Below are positions 8,096 through 15,078 of a stretch of 64,000 bases of DNA, one piece after another; positions within the stretch are counted from its first letter, which is position 1; the number at the start of each line of letters is the position of its first letter. The position numbers were made by a program, and so were the translations under genes. Source of the stretch: Intestinibacillus massiliensis (GTDB lineage Bacteria; Bacillota; Clostridia; Oscillospirales; Butyricicoccaceae). The notes beneath the pieces were generated by a model, which worked only from the letters and a program-made list of their open reading frames with translations, did not search any database and was not told where the DNA came from. Where the stretch lies: positions 183,160 to 247,159 of the forward strand of contig JAJUJC010000004.1 in assembly GCA_029267335.1 (NCBI GenBank), in the 5' to 3' direction.

Positions 8096-8512
8096 ATGGC
8101 AAAACCCAAGGTCGCGTTTCTCTGCGTACACAATTCCTGCCGCAGCCAGATGGCGGAGGCACTGGGAAAGCATCTGGCGGGCGATGTATTTGACAGCTAT
8201 TCCGCGGGCACTGCACTTGCGCCGCGTATCAATCCCGATGCGGTGCGCACCTTGCAGCAGCTCTACGGCATTGATATGGAGCGCACACAGACCCCCAAGC
8301 TGCTGTCCGCACTGCCGCCGGTCGATGTGGTCATCCTCATGGGCTGTAATGTACAGTGTCCCACCCTGCCCTGCTCACACACGGAGGATTGGGGCCTGGA
8401 CGACCCCACAGGAAAGAGTGATGCGGTCTTTACCGCCACCGCGCAAACCATTGCACGCAAGGTTTTGGAGCTGCGCGAGCGGCTGCAAAATGCTCCGCCG
8501 CGTATCGACTGA
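8096..8512 (+). CDS. arsC: Thioredoxin-coupled arsenate reductase
   Basis: A 138-residue low-molecular-weight tyrosine-phosphatase-fold enzyme. The P-loop CVHNSCR gives Cys10 as nucleophile and Arg16 at the CX5R position. A later cysteine pair sits in GCNVQCPTLPC, as in the S. aureus/B. subtilis arsenate reductases that form a Cys-Cys cascade and are reduced by thioredoxin. It converts arsenate to arsenite. The neighbouring CAKC protein is a candidate electron donor. It is the last gene of the operon, followed by a terminator. Confidence 0.92.
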   Translation: MAKPKVAFLCVHNSCRSQMAEALGKHLAGDVFDSYSAGTALAPRINPDAVRTLQQLYGIDMERTQTPKLLSALPPVDVVILMGCNVQCPTLPCSHTEDWGLDDPTGKSDAVFTATAQTIARKVLELRERLQNAPPRID

Positions 8513-8522
8513 CTTATGACGT

Positions 8523-8558
8523 AAAAAAAAGACCATCCGGATCGGATGGTCTTTTTTG
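8523..8558 (+). terminator. Terminator of the ars operon
   Basis: GACCATCCG pairs with CGGATGGTC, flanked by an A-run and TTTTTT, 10 bases after arsC. Confidence 0.9.
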
Positions 8559-8648
8559 CGTTTGCAGCGATCCCTCCCGCGCCGCTGCTGTGCACGGCCA
8601 GGCATTACACCTCGTGCAGGCATCGCAGGATAAAATCGAGAGGACGAT

Positions 8649-8682
8649 AAAAAACCCTTCATGCAAATGCATGAAGGGTTTA
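8649..8682 (-). terminator. Terminator downstream of the tRNA pair
   Basis: On the reverse strand AAACCCTTCATGCA pairs with TGCATGAAGGGTTT and is followed by T residues, directly after the tRNA-Tyr CCA end. Confidence 0.88.
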
Positions 8683-8767
8683 TGGTGGGAGGTGGTGGAT
8701 TCGAACCACCGAAGTCGAAGACAACAGATTTACAGTCTGCCCCCTTTGGCCACTCGGGAAACCTCCC
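8683..8767 (-). tRNA. tRNA-Tyr (anticodon GTA)
   Basis: The acceptor arm GGGAGGT pairs with ACCTCCC and CCA is encoded. The anticodon stem-loop shows GTA between matching arms, and there is the long variable arm (TTGTCTTCGACTTC region) expected of bacterial tRNA-Tyr. The T-loop GGTTCGAATCC is intact. It is the second gene of a two-tRNA transcript. Confidence 0.96.
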
Positions 8768-8809
8768 ATATAAAGTTTTGTGCCGCTGTCCGCCGTCCGT
8801 TTGTGAAAA

Positions 8810-8885
8810 TGGAGCTGGTGGACGGACTTGAACCCCCGACCTGCTGATTACAAATCAGCTGCTCTACCAACTGAGCTACACCAGC
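8810..8885 (-). tRNA. tRNA-Thr (anticodon TGT)
   Basis: The acceptor arm GCTGGTG pairs with the 3' CACCAGC, and CCA is encoded. The D-loop is AGCTCAGTTGGTAGAGC, and the anticodon arm CTGATTTGTAATCAG shows TGT. The T-arm is GGGGGTTCAAGTCC. It lies 42 bases upstream of tRNA-Tyr on the same strand. Confidence 0.96.
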
Positions 8886-8920
8886 GTTTCAGCGGGTTAC
8901 TGACCTCAGCGACGTATATT

Positions 8921-8949
8921 ATAATATCACACGTCCACCCTGCTGTCAA
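8921..8949 (-). promoter_or_regulatory. Sigma-A promoter of the tRNA-Thr/tRNA-Tyr transcript
   Basis: On the reverse strand, TTGACA (8944-8949), a 17-base spacer and TATTAT (8921-8926), about 30 bases before tRNA-Thr. Confidence 0.75.
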
Positions 8950-8963
8950 CAGTTTTTTTCTGT

Positions 8964-9686
8964 TTATTTTCCTTTTTTCTTCTCGGCTTTCTGCACACCG
9001 TCGAGTGCCGTCAAATTATCCGACACGGTTTGCAGCAGCGTGAGCAGCGACTGGGACATGCCCGGATATTCCCGCGACAATTCCGCCAGATCGAGCGACG
9101 GCATCGCGGTGTCCTCCGCCTTGATGCCATAGCCCTCTTCTCCCTGTGCCGCCAGGCGAATGCGCAGCTCCGCCAGACGCATCTGCGCGTCGCACAGATA
9201 ATCGAACTGCGGTTCACTCGTGCGGAACGCAGCCGCCGGACTGCTTTCGTCCGCGGCGTAGAGGTAGCGGAACACTTTATAGATCGCGAGGGAGAGATAG
9301 GTCGATATCTCGTTTGTCAGTTGGCGATTGTTCGACTTCCCGCCCAGCTCAAAGAGCAGAGCCGCGGAATTGACAATCAGCTTTTTGTGCAGCATCGCAG
9401 CCACGCTGCCATGCAGTACGTTGCCCTTGTCCTCCGATGCGTCGGGTAGATTTTCTGCCGAGACTGCCGAGCCGTCGCGCGCCATGGAGCGCCCGAGCAA
9501 ATAGTCGCTTGATACACCGTAATAATCGGCTGCACGCACGACAAAACTGAGACCCGGCTCTCTTAAGCCGTTCTCATAGTGGCTGAGCAGCGCCTGAGAG
9601 ACCTGAAGGTCACCCGCGGCGGTTCTCTGACTGATTTTCTTTTCCCGCCGCAGCAGTGCCAGGGTTCTGGAAAAGTCACTTGCCAT
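8964..9686 (-). CDS. XRE-family helix-turn-helix regulator
   Basis: A 240-residue protein. The N-terminal domain (~residues 3-60) is a Cro/C1-type helix-turn-helix with SQRTAAGDLQVSQALLSHYE and the LREPGLSFVVRAADYYGVSSDYLLG segment typical of SinR/SlrR-like and sporulation-linked XRE proteins. The rest is helical and has no recognised domain. The ATG at 9686 is preferred over an in-frame TTG three codons earlier because of its spacing from a GGAG. A clear sigma-A promoter and two Spo0A-box sequences lie upstream, so transcription may respond to entry into sporulation. Its targets are unknown. Confidence 0.85.
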   Translation of the reverse strand: MASDFSRTLALLRREKKISQRTAAGDLQVSQALLSHYENGLREPGLSFVVRAADYYGVSSDYLLGRSMARDGSAVSAENLPDASEDKGNVLHGSVAAMLHKKLIVNSAALLFELGGKSNNRQLTNEISTYLSLAIYKVFRYLYAADESSPAAAFRTSEPQFDYLCDAQMRLAELRIRLAAQGEEGYGIKAEDTAMPSLDLAELSREYPGMSQSLLTLLQTVSDNLTALDGVQKAEKKKGK

Positions 9687-9718
9687 GTTCGTCAAACTCC
9701 GTCAATTTCTTCTTTTAT

Positions 9719-9747
9719 AGTATAGCGTCTTTATTACTATTTGTAAA
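9719..9747 (-). promoter_or_regulatory. Sigma-A promoter of the XRE regulator
   Basis: Reverse strand: TTTACA (9742-9747), 17 bases, TATACT (9719-9724). It lies 33 bases before the chosen start codon. Confidence 0.78.
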
Positions 9748-9801
9748 GTCTGCGCCTGAAATTTTCATTTTCGCGCGTGTGTTTTCGTATTATCCCTACA
9801 T

Positions 9802-9832
9802 TTCGACATATCTTATGCGGATTTTTGTCGAA
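9802..9832. promoter_or_regulatory. Two Spo0A-box sequences in inverted orientation
   Basis: TGTCGAA occurs on the reverse strand at 9802-9808 and on the forward strand at 9826-9832, 24 bases apart. The forward copy is flanked by T and A runs (TTTTTGTCGAAAA), matching the 0A box TGNCGAA. They are 55-90 bases upstream of the XRE -35 element. Confidence 0.5.
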
Positions 9833-10142
9833 AACATGTAAATTTTTGCTGGATTTTCTCGTAAAATCGAACCAATATACGAACGCGCGCAAAAAACCGC
9901 CCTGCGAAATGCCGCAGGACGGGGTTTGTTCCGCGTACCGGTGCGTCCGCCGCCGCAGCATTGGCGTTCGTCGCGATCGTCAGCATGAGCATCGCCGCAA
10001 CCCGTGTGCCTCCCATAAAGCGCAGCACCACGACCGTTCGGTTTTTTTCTTCGAGCCGGTCGCGCGGCGTTTTGGCCGGCATTTGTTAGCCGCATGGGCA
10101 GATGCAACTGGTCAAACCGCCGCAAACTTTTTCCGGATACAC
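9833..10142. other. Intergenic region without a convincing gene; possible reverse-strand transcript
   Basis: This ~310-base stretch holds no frame that resembles a known protein. A reverse-strand open frame (9813-10082, 89 residues) has a hydrophobic middle but runs straight through a strong hairpin, which argues against its C-terminal part being real. The hairpin (9890-9926) implies that something is transcribed leftward from about 10130: a small RNA, a decayed gene, or read-through from ung. Confidence 0.45.
9890..9926 (-). terminator. Orphan reverse-strand terminator
   Basis: Reverse strand: CCGTCCTGCG pairs with CGCAGGGCGG around a GCATTT loop, followed by six T. No annotated gene ends just before it. 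Confidence 0.75.
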
Positions 10143-10173
10143 AAAAAGCCGGAGGGTCACTCCGGCTTTTTGC
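10143..10173. terminator. Terminator downstream of ung
   Basis: AAAAAGCCGGAG and CTCCGGCTTTTT form a symmetric stem 14 bases past the ung stop. It has T-runs on both strands. Confidence 0.88.
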
Positions 10174-10186
10174 GGCGGCATATGTC

Positions 10187-10879
10187 TCACGCATGCGCAA
10201 CATCGCTCGTGTCGGTCAGATCCCAGTTGACCGGATCGACGCCGTGCGCATAGAGAAATTCATTGGCTTTGGAAAAATGCCGGCAGCCGAAAAAGCCCTG
10301 ATACGCCGACAGCGGCGAGGGATGGGGCGCCTCGAGCACCAGATGATTCGGATTTGTCAGCAGCGCATGCTTGGCGCGGGCGTTGGCACCCCACAACAGA
10401 AAAACCGTGGGTGCTTCGCGCTCGTTGAGTTTCGCGATGACGGCATCGGTAAAGCGTGTCCAACCGATCCCCTTGTGGCTGTTGGGCTGTCCTTCACGCA
10501 CGGTGAGCACCGTGTTGAGCAGCAGCACGCCGCGCTTTGCCCACGCGGTCAGTTCGCCCGAGGGCGGACGCTCGACATAGACGTCCGCTTGAAGCTCTTT
10601 AAAGATATTTTGCAGGCTCGGCGGCGGCTGCACGCCCGCACGCACGGAAAAGCATAGACCGTGCGCCTGTCCTGCGCCGTGATAAGGATCCTGCCCGAGC
10701 AGTACCACCTTGACGCCAGAATACGAGGTATAGCGCAGCGCGTTAAAAACATCCTCCTGCGGCGGATAGACCGTATGCGCACGATATTCCTCGCTCAAAA
10801 ACGCGCGAATCTGCGCGTAATACTCACTCTCAAACTCATTTTTGAGCAAATCGTCCCATTCATTCCCCAGTTTGACCAT
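10187..10879 (-). CDS. ung: Uracil-DNA glycosylase, family 1
   Basis: Ung (230 residues) excises uracil from DNA. The water-activating loop GQDPYHGAGQAHGL (~residues 62-75), the PPPSLQNIFKEL segment, LLNTVLTV, and the DNA-intercalating HPSPLSAYQGFFGCRHFS (~187-204) are all intact. The length matches the family. The start ATG has AAAGGAG upstream. It is a single-gene unit ending at a strong hairpin. Confidence 0.97.
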   Translation of the reverse strand: MVKLGNEWDDLLKNEFESEYYAQIRAFLSEEYRAHTVYPPQEDVFNALRYTSYSGVKVVLLGQDPYHGAGQAHGLCFSVRAGVQPPPSLQNIFKELQADVYVERPPSGELTAWAKRGVLLLNTVLTVREGQPNSHKGIGWTRFTDAVIAKLNEREAPTVFLLWGANARAKHALLTNPNHLVLEAPHPSPLSAYQGFFGCRHFSKANEFLYAHGVDPVNWDLTDTSDVAHA

Positions 10880-10939
10880 GCGCGTCGCTCCTTTGCGTGT
10901 GTTTTACTGTATTGTAACATAAAAATCCCATGGATGCTA

Positions 10940-10967
10940 TTGACAGAATCTCAAAAGCTGATATACT
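10940..10967 (+). promoter_or_regulatory. Sigma-A promoter of the ytrA-type operon
   Basis: TTGACA (10940-10945), 16-base spacer, TATACT (10962-10967), about 50 bases before the regulator start. Confidence 0.8.
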
Positions 10968-10970
10968 CTA

Positions 10971-10995
10971 AGTGTACTAAGACACACAGTACACT
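10971..10995 (+). promoter_or_regulatory. YtrA-type operator
   Basis: AGTGTA, 13 bases, TACACT, extended by one base on each inner side (AGTGTAC/GTACACT). From memory this is exactly the operator form described for Bacillus subtilis YtrA. It covers the transcription start region, so bound regulator would block transcription. Confidence 0.8.
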
Positions 10996-11019
10996 TGATA
11001 CACAGAAAGGAGGCGCACC

Positions 11020-11397
11020 ATGCTGGACATTGATTATCGGGACAGCCGTCCCCTCTACGAGCAGGTCGCCGACAAATTGGAACGCATGGCGGTTTGCGGC
11101 GTATTTGCGCCCGACGAGCAGTTGCCGAGCGTGCGCCAGCTTGCAGGAGAGCTGGCGATCAATCCGAACACCATTCAACGCGCTTACGGCGAGTTGGAAA
11201 AGCGCGGCGTCATTTATTCGGTCAAAGGGCGCGGCAATTTTGTTTCGGGTGACGGCGGTGCGCTGCGCGCCAGACGGCTCGAAGAGCTACACGGCGAGAT
11301 CGAGCAGCGCGCACGGCAGGCGCGCGAACTCGGCGCGGACGACACGGTGCTTGCGCACTGGGTCGGCATCCGCTTGATAAAGGAGGGGGAAGCATGA
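11020..11397 (+). CDS. ytrA: GntR-family repressor, YtrA subfamily
   Basis: A 125-residue GntR regulator. The winged helix is at ~residues 10-75 (LPSVRQLAGELAINPNTIQRAYGELEKRGVIYSVKGRGNF), followed by only ~45 residues of helical dimerisation tail, the length that defines the YtrA group. These usually repress an adjoining ABC exporter and are relieved by cell-wall-active compounds. The perfect YtrA-type operator upstream supports autorepression. GGAGG precedes the ATG, and 4 bases overlap with the ATPase gene. Confidence 0.93.
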   Translation: MLDIDYRDSRPLYEQVADKLERMAVCGVFAPDEQLPSVRQLAGELAINPNTIQRAYGELEKRGVIYSVKGRGNFVSGDGGALRARRLEELHGEIEQRARQARELGADDTVLAHWVGIRLIKEGEA

Positions 11398-12296
11398 TTC
11401 AGGCAACCGGCGCAACCAAGCGCTTTGCGGAGATTTGCGCAGTCGATCACATCGACGCAGTCATCCGAAACGGCTCGGTCTTCGGGCTGATCGGCTCAAA
11501 CGGCGCAGGCAAGTCGAGCTTTTTGCGCATGCTCGCGGGCATTTTACGACCCGATGAGGGGCGCGTGACGATCGACGAGCAGGACGTTTTCGAGAACGTC
11601 GCGCTCAAGAGCCGCTGCTTTTACATTTCCGACGAGCAGTATTTTTTCTCTAACTGCACGCCGGACGAAATGAAAAACTACTATAAACGGCTGTATCCCG
11701 CGTTTGACGACGCGCGCTACCGCCACCTGATGACCGCCTTTGAACTGGACGGAGGACGCAAGATCCGCACCTTTTCCAAGGGCATGAAAAAGCAGGTGTC
11801 CGTCATCTGCGGCGTATGCGCGGGCGCAGATTACCTGTTCTGCGATGAGACCTTCGACGGTCTCGATCCGGTCGTGCGCCAGGCGGTCAAGAGCCTGTTC
11901 GCGGCGGATGTCGCGGAGCGCGGCATGACGCCTATCATCGCGAGCCACAATCTGCGCGAACTCGAGGACATCTGCGACCACGTCGGTCTGCTTCATCGCG
12001 GCGGCATCCTGTTCTCGCGCGATCTCGACGACATGAAGCTCGGCATCCACAAGCTGCAATGCATCTTCGACCGCCCGTTCGATGTGAGCATGCTCGGGGC
12101 GGATATCCCGGTGCTGCACTTCGAGCAGCGCGGCTCGCTCTATACCATTACGGCGCGCGGCGACCGCGAAACGCTGCAAAACCGCCTTGCGGCACTGCAG
12201 CCCGTCTTTTTCGAGCTGTTGCCGCTGTCGCTCGAGGAAATCTTTATCAGTGAAACGGAGGTGGTCGGCTATGACGTCAAGAAGCTCATTTTCTGA
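11394..12296 (+). CDS. ABC transporter ATP-binding protein (YtrB-like)
   Basis: A 300-residue ATPase. Walker A is GSNGAGKSS (~residue 35), the signature is FSKGMKKQ (~125) instead of the usual LSGGQ, Walker B is YLFCDETFDGLDP, and the switch His is in IIASHNLRELE. The last ~80 residues are an accessory domain. The altered FSKGM signature is common in the YtrB/EcsA-like group of exporter ATPases. It pairs with the large permease that overlaps its 3' end by 26 bases. Confidence 0.92.
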   Translation: MIQATGATKRFAEICAVDHIDAVIRNGSVFGLIGSNGAGKSSFLRMLAGILRPDEGRVTIDEQDVFENVALKSRCFYISDEQYFFSNCTPDEMKNYYKRLYPAFDDARYRHLMTAFELDGGRKIRTFSKGMKKQVSVICGVCAGADYLFCDETFDGLDPVVRQAVKSLFAADVAERGMTPIIASHNLRELEDICDHVGLLHRGGILFSRDLDDMKLGIHKLQCIFDRPFDVSMLGADIPVLHFEQRGSLYTITARGDRETLQNRLAALQPVFFELLPLSLEEIFISETEVVGYDVKKLIF

Positions 12297-14433
12297 TTTT
12301 TGCGGTCTGGTGCGTGATACGCTGCGCCGCAACATTTGGGCGCTTGCGCTGAGCATGCTCACATTCCTGTGCACGCTCCCGCTTCCGGTCGCCATGATGA
12401 TTCAAAACGCACGCGAGGGCTACTTTGAAACCGAAGCCGTGCGCACCCAGTCCGTGCTTGCCTCGGTTTCCGGCATGCTCGGCATGGACAATTACGCGGT
12501 CAAGGTCGCGCTTGCGATCCTCGCGGTCGTGTGCGGTGTGTCGCTGTTCCGCTATCTGCATACGCGGCAGCAGACCGATTTTTACCACAGTCTGCCCATC
12601 TCGCGCGGGCGGCTGTTTGCAGTCAACTTTGCATCCGGTCTCGTCATCGTTGTGCCCACATACCTGCTCGGTTGGGTGCTTGCCGCGCTCACGGCAGCCG
12701 CGAGCGGCTACAGCGCAGCGATCGGCATGGGCATGGCCGCGGCAGGGCTGCTCGGTCATCTCATCTTTTTCGCAGCGACTTATGCTGTCAGCGTACTGTG
12801 CACGATCTTGTGCGGCAATACGATCGTTTCCCTGCTGCTCGTCGGATGGGCGCTCTTTTCGCCCTCTGTGCTTCTCATAGTCGTTGACGGTCTCAAAAGC
12901 GCGTTCTATACCACGCACGTCGGTATGGACCGGCTGAGCTCGCTGCTCGCCGTGCGCCTGTCGCCTGTCATCCAGAGTTTTCTCTTCTCGACCGGCGCGC
13001 GCGCCAGCAACTACACCGCGGATTCGATCGCCGCGCCGCACACCGCGCGGCTGCTGCTCGGCTATGCGGTCGCGTTCGTGCTGCTCACGCTGCTTGCACG
13101 AGTGCTCTTTGTCCGGCGTCCAAGCGAGCGCGCCGGCTGCGCCATCGCGTTCCGCGCACTGGAAGCACCGCTCAAATTCTGGTGCGTCACGGTCATGGCA
13201 GCCGTCCTCGGTCTGCTGTTCCAGTCGTGGGTCAACCGCTTCTGGATGTACTTCGGCTTCGCGCTCGGCGCAGTGCTCACGCATATGCTCATGGAGATCA
13301 TATACGCGTTCGATTTTCGGGCGTGCCTCAAGAATCTGCGTTCGTTTGCGGTCTTTGGCGTGATCTTTGCAGCAGTCATTACCATGTCGGCGCACGATGT
13401 TCTGGGCTATGACCGCTATATTCCGTCCGCAGATACGGTCGCCGCAGTCGCGATCAGCGACTATGACATCCTTGATATGCCACGCAATGCAGGCGGTCAA
13501 GAATCCACCTTTGCAGACCTGACCGATCCTGCAAATATTCAGACTGTTCTCGATCTTGCCGCCTATGGCGTGGAGCATCCTTATACTGTCGAACCCAATC
13601 AAGCATGGCCTGAAAATTCCGACGATCAAACGTTGTACAGCCTCAGCATCCGGTATCTGCTGCATAGTGGACGCCAGGTACAGCGGCAATACAACGTGCT
13701 CCTTCCGAATTCCGATCATACGCTGCGTAAAAAGCTCGAATCCATCGCTTTCTCGCAAGAGTACATCATCAAGCGCTCCCCTATTTATAACTTTGCGCCC
13801 ACCGGCAACGACCGTCTGGTCGTGCTCGACGGGGAGCATGACCAGCGCATGAATTCCGCAGGTGTGACTGAAGATGCCGCACAGATCGGCGAAATCATTA
13901 AAACGCTGCGCGAGGAAACGCTCACCCTGACACCCGAACAGGTGCATACGGTGGCGCCGTTGCTGCGCATCGAGCTGCTAAGCTATGCAACCGCTCCTAG
14001 CCGCGATAATATTCGTGACGACGACCAGCATGTTTACAGTGCCATTTCCGATGACGGCATCTACGTCTATCCAACCTATACACGCACGCTTGCGCTTCTC
14101 AAGAAGTACACGAGCGCTGTACCCATGCCGCTTTCCGCGGCAAACGTGCGCAGTATCGACCTTTCGCTCTACGACATTCCTGATCCGACCGCTGAACAGC
14201 CTGGCGCGACCCGGGGCGAAACCCGCACCGTTACCGATCCCGCCGATATCGCGCTGCTGCTGCAAGACGGCATTGCGTCGGGTCTGACGCCGCGTCCGCT
14301 GACGCTCGCATCGACCATCTTGCAGGATTACAGTTTCCAAGTCAACGTTGTCTATCGCAACGGGGATAACCGCACGATTTATTATTTGCAGGGACACGTT
14401 CCCACCGGTATTTTTCAAAAGTATTTTCATTAA
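12271..14433 (+). CDS. Large ABC transporter permease with C-terminal extracellular region
   Basis: A 720-residue protein translated from the ATG at 12271, which follows GGAGGTGG inside the end of the ATPase gene. The first ~400 residues contain about seven to eight hydrophobic helices. Residues ~420-720 are mainly hydrophilic, are predicted to lie outside the membrane, and resemble no domain I recognise. This layout fits the permeases of YtrA-controlled transporters in Clostridia. The base composition of the C-terminal coding region (around 13.5-14.1 kb) is less GC-rich than the membrane part, suggesting a faster-evolving or acquired domain. Confidence 0.82.
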   Translation: MTSRSSFSDFCGLVRDTLRRNIWALALSMLTFLCTLPLPVAMMIQNAREGYFETEAVRTQSVLASVSGMLGMDNYAVKVALAILAVVCGVSLFRYLHTRQQTDFYHSLPISRGRLFAVNFASGLVIVVPTYLLGWVLAALTAAASGYSAAIGMGMAAAGLLGHLIFFAATYAVSVLCTILCGNTIVSLLLVGWALFSPSVLLIVVDGLKSAFYTTHVGMDRLSSLLAVRLSPVIQSFLFSTGARASNYTADSIAAPHTARLLLGYAVAFVLLTLLARVLFVRRPSERAGCAIAFRALEAPLKFWCVTVMAAVLGLLFQSWVNRFWMYFGFALGAVLTHMLMEIIYAFDFRACLKNLRSFAVFGVIFAAVITMSAHDVLGYDRYIPSADTVAAVAISDYDILDMPRNAGGQESTFADLTDPANIQTVLDLAAYGVEHPYTVEPNQAWPENSDDQTLYSLSIRYLLHSGRQVQRQYNVLLPNSDHTLRKKLESIAFSQEYIIKRSPIYNFAPTGNDRLVVLDGEHDQRMNSAGVTEDAAQIGEIIKTLREETLTLTPEQVHTVAPLLRIELLSYATAPSRDNIRDDDQHVYSAISDDGIYVYPTYTRTLALLKKYTSAVPMPLSAANVRSIDLSLYDIPDPTAEQPGATRGETRTVTDPADIALLLQDGIASGLTPRPLTLASTILQDYSFQVNVVYRNGDNRTIYYLQGHVPTGIFQKYFH

Positions 14434-14451
14434 CGGAAAGGGGTATGGGGG

Positions 14452-14628
14452 ATGAAACGCAATGCAATCGACAGTGAACTTGCCGCGGTAGCGCTGCTTG
14501 TGGTGGTGCTGCTTGGCGCATGGCGGTTTTACGGCTGGCGGCAAGCGCGGCTGGCACAATCCACCCCTCCCCCGGTATTGCAGGATATTTTCGATCAGCC
14601 GCACTGGGAAAACCGTATCTACGGCTGA
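14452..14628 (+). CDS. Small single-pass membrane protein, 58 residues
   Basis: Starts at ATG 14452, 18 bases after the permease stop, behind AAAGGGG and GGGG. After a short charged start (MKRNAIDSE) it has one helix, roughly LAAVALLVVVLLGAW, then a basic boundary and a proline-rich, polar tail ending in HWENRIYG. It lies before the operon terminator, so it is expressed with the ABC transporter. It could be an accessory subunit or stabiliser of the exporter (inference). No homologue is recognised. Confidence 0.65.
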   Translation: MKRNAIDSELAAVALLVVVLLGAWRFYGWRQARLAQSTPPPVLQDIFDQPHWENRIYG

Positions 14629-14642
14629 CCTGCCGCACCCGC

Positions 14643-14674
14643 AAAAGCCGTCGCCTTTGGGCGGCGGCTTTTTT
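14643..14674 (+). terminator. Terminator of the ABC operon
   Basis: AAAAGCCGTCGCC pairs with GGCGGCGGCTTTTTT (one G-T type mismatch) around TTTG. Confidence 0.88.
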
Positions 14675-14759
14675 GCATGCTTTGCTTGTCCTTTCTCATA
14701 TGTTATAAAAAACCCGCCCGCAGCGGTCGACATTTTTACAGGTATTTTCCGCCGTGTGA

Positions 14760-14789
14760 TTGACAAAGGGGTTAGCATTGGCATACAAT
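14760..14789 (+). promoter_or_regulatory. Sigma-A promoter of the feo operon
   Basis: TTGACA (14760-14765), 18-base spacer, TACAAT (14784-14789). Confidence 0.75.
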
Positions 14790-14792
14790 ATT

Positions 14793-14808
14793 GTTAACCA
14801 AAGTTAAC
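14793..14808 (+). promoter_or_regulatory. Putative iron/manganese repressor operator
   Basis: GTTAAC-CAAA-GTTAAC lies directly after the -10 element, and a related GTTAGC is in the promoter spacer (14771-14776). The perfect dyad at the transcription start and the DtxR-type gene in the same operon suggest metal-dependent autoregulation. Confidence 0.55.
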
Positions 14809-14832
14809 ATCTGCACGAAGGGGATATTACGA

Positions 14833-15054
14833 TTGAAAACACTCGATATGCTGAAGCCCGGCGAACGCGGCTTTGTCGCGGGCATCACCGCGGAGGGCGC
14901 GATGAAACGCCATTTTCTCGACATGGGCATCACGACGGGCGTGCCGATCACACTGGAGCGGGTTGCACCGTTCGGCGACCCGGTCGCGGTGCGCGTGCGC
15001 GGCTACAGTCTGTCGCTGCGGCGCGAGGAAGCCAAAAAGATTCGTCTGCAATGA
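14833..15054 (+). CDS. feoA: Ferrous iron transport protein A
   Basis: A 73-residue SH3-like FeoA protein (start TTG at 14833 with AAGGGG upstream; an in-frame ATG at 14791 is too close to the promoter -10 to be used). The family pattern GERGFVAGI, KRHFLDMGI and the closing SLSLRREEAKKI are visible. FeoA assists FeoB in Fe(II) uptake at the membrane's inner face. feoB starts 24 bases later. Confidence 0.9.
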   Translation: MKTLDMLKPGERGFVAGITAEGAMKRHFLDMGITTGVPITLERVAPFGDPVAVRVRGYSLSLRREEAKKIRLQ

Positions 15055-15078
15055 CGTGAAAACGAAGGGACACAGGCA

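Noticed and set aside
9813..10082. An 89-codon reverse frame with a hydrophobic middle
   Set aside because: It runs through a strong terminator hairpin and has no convincing ribosome site; kept only as part of the intergenic description.
12286..13947. A 553-codon reverse frame inside the ABC permease gene
   Set aside because: Biased toward Arg, Glu and His, no motif, and the forward frame has clear membrane helices and a good start.
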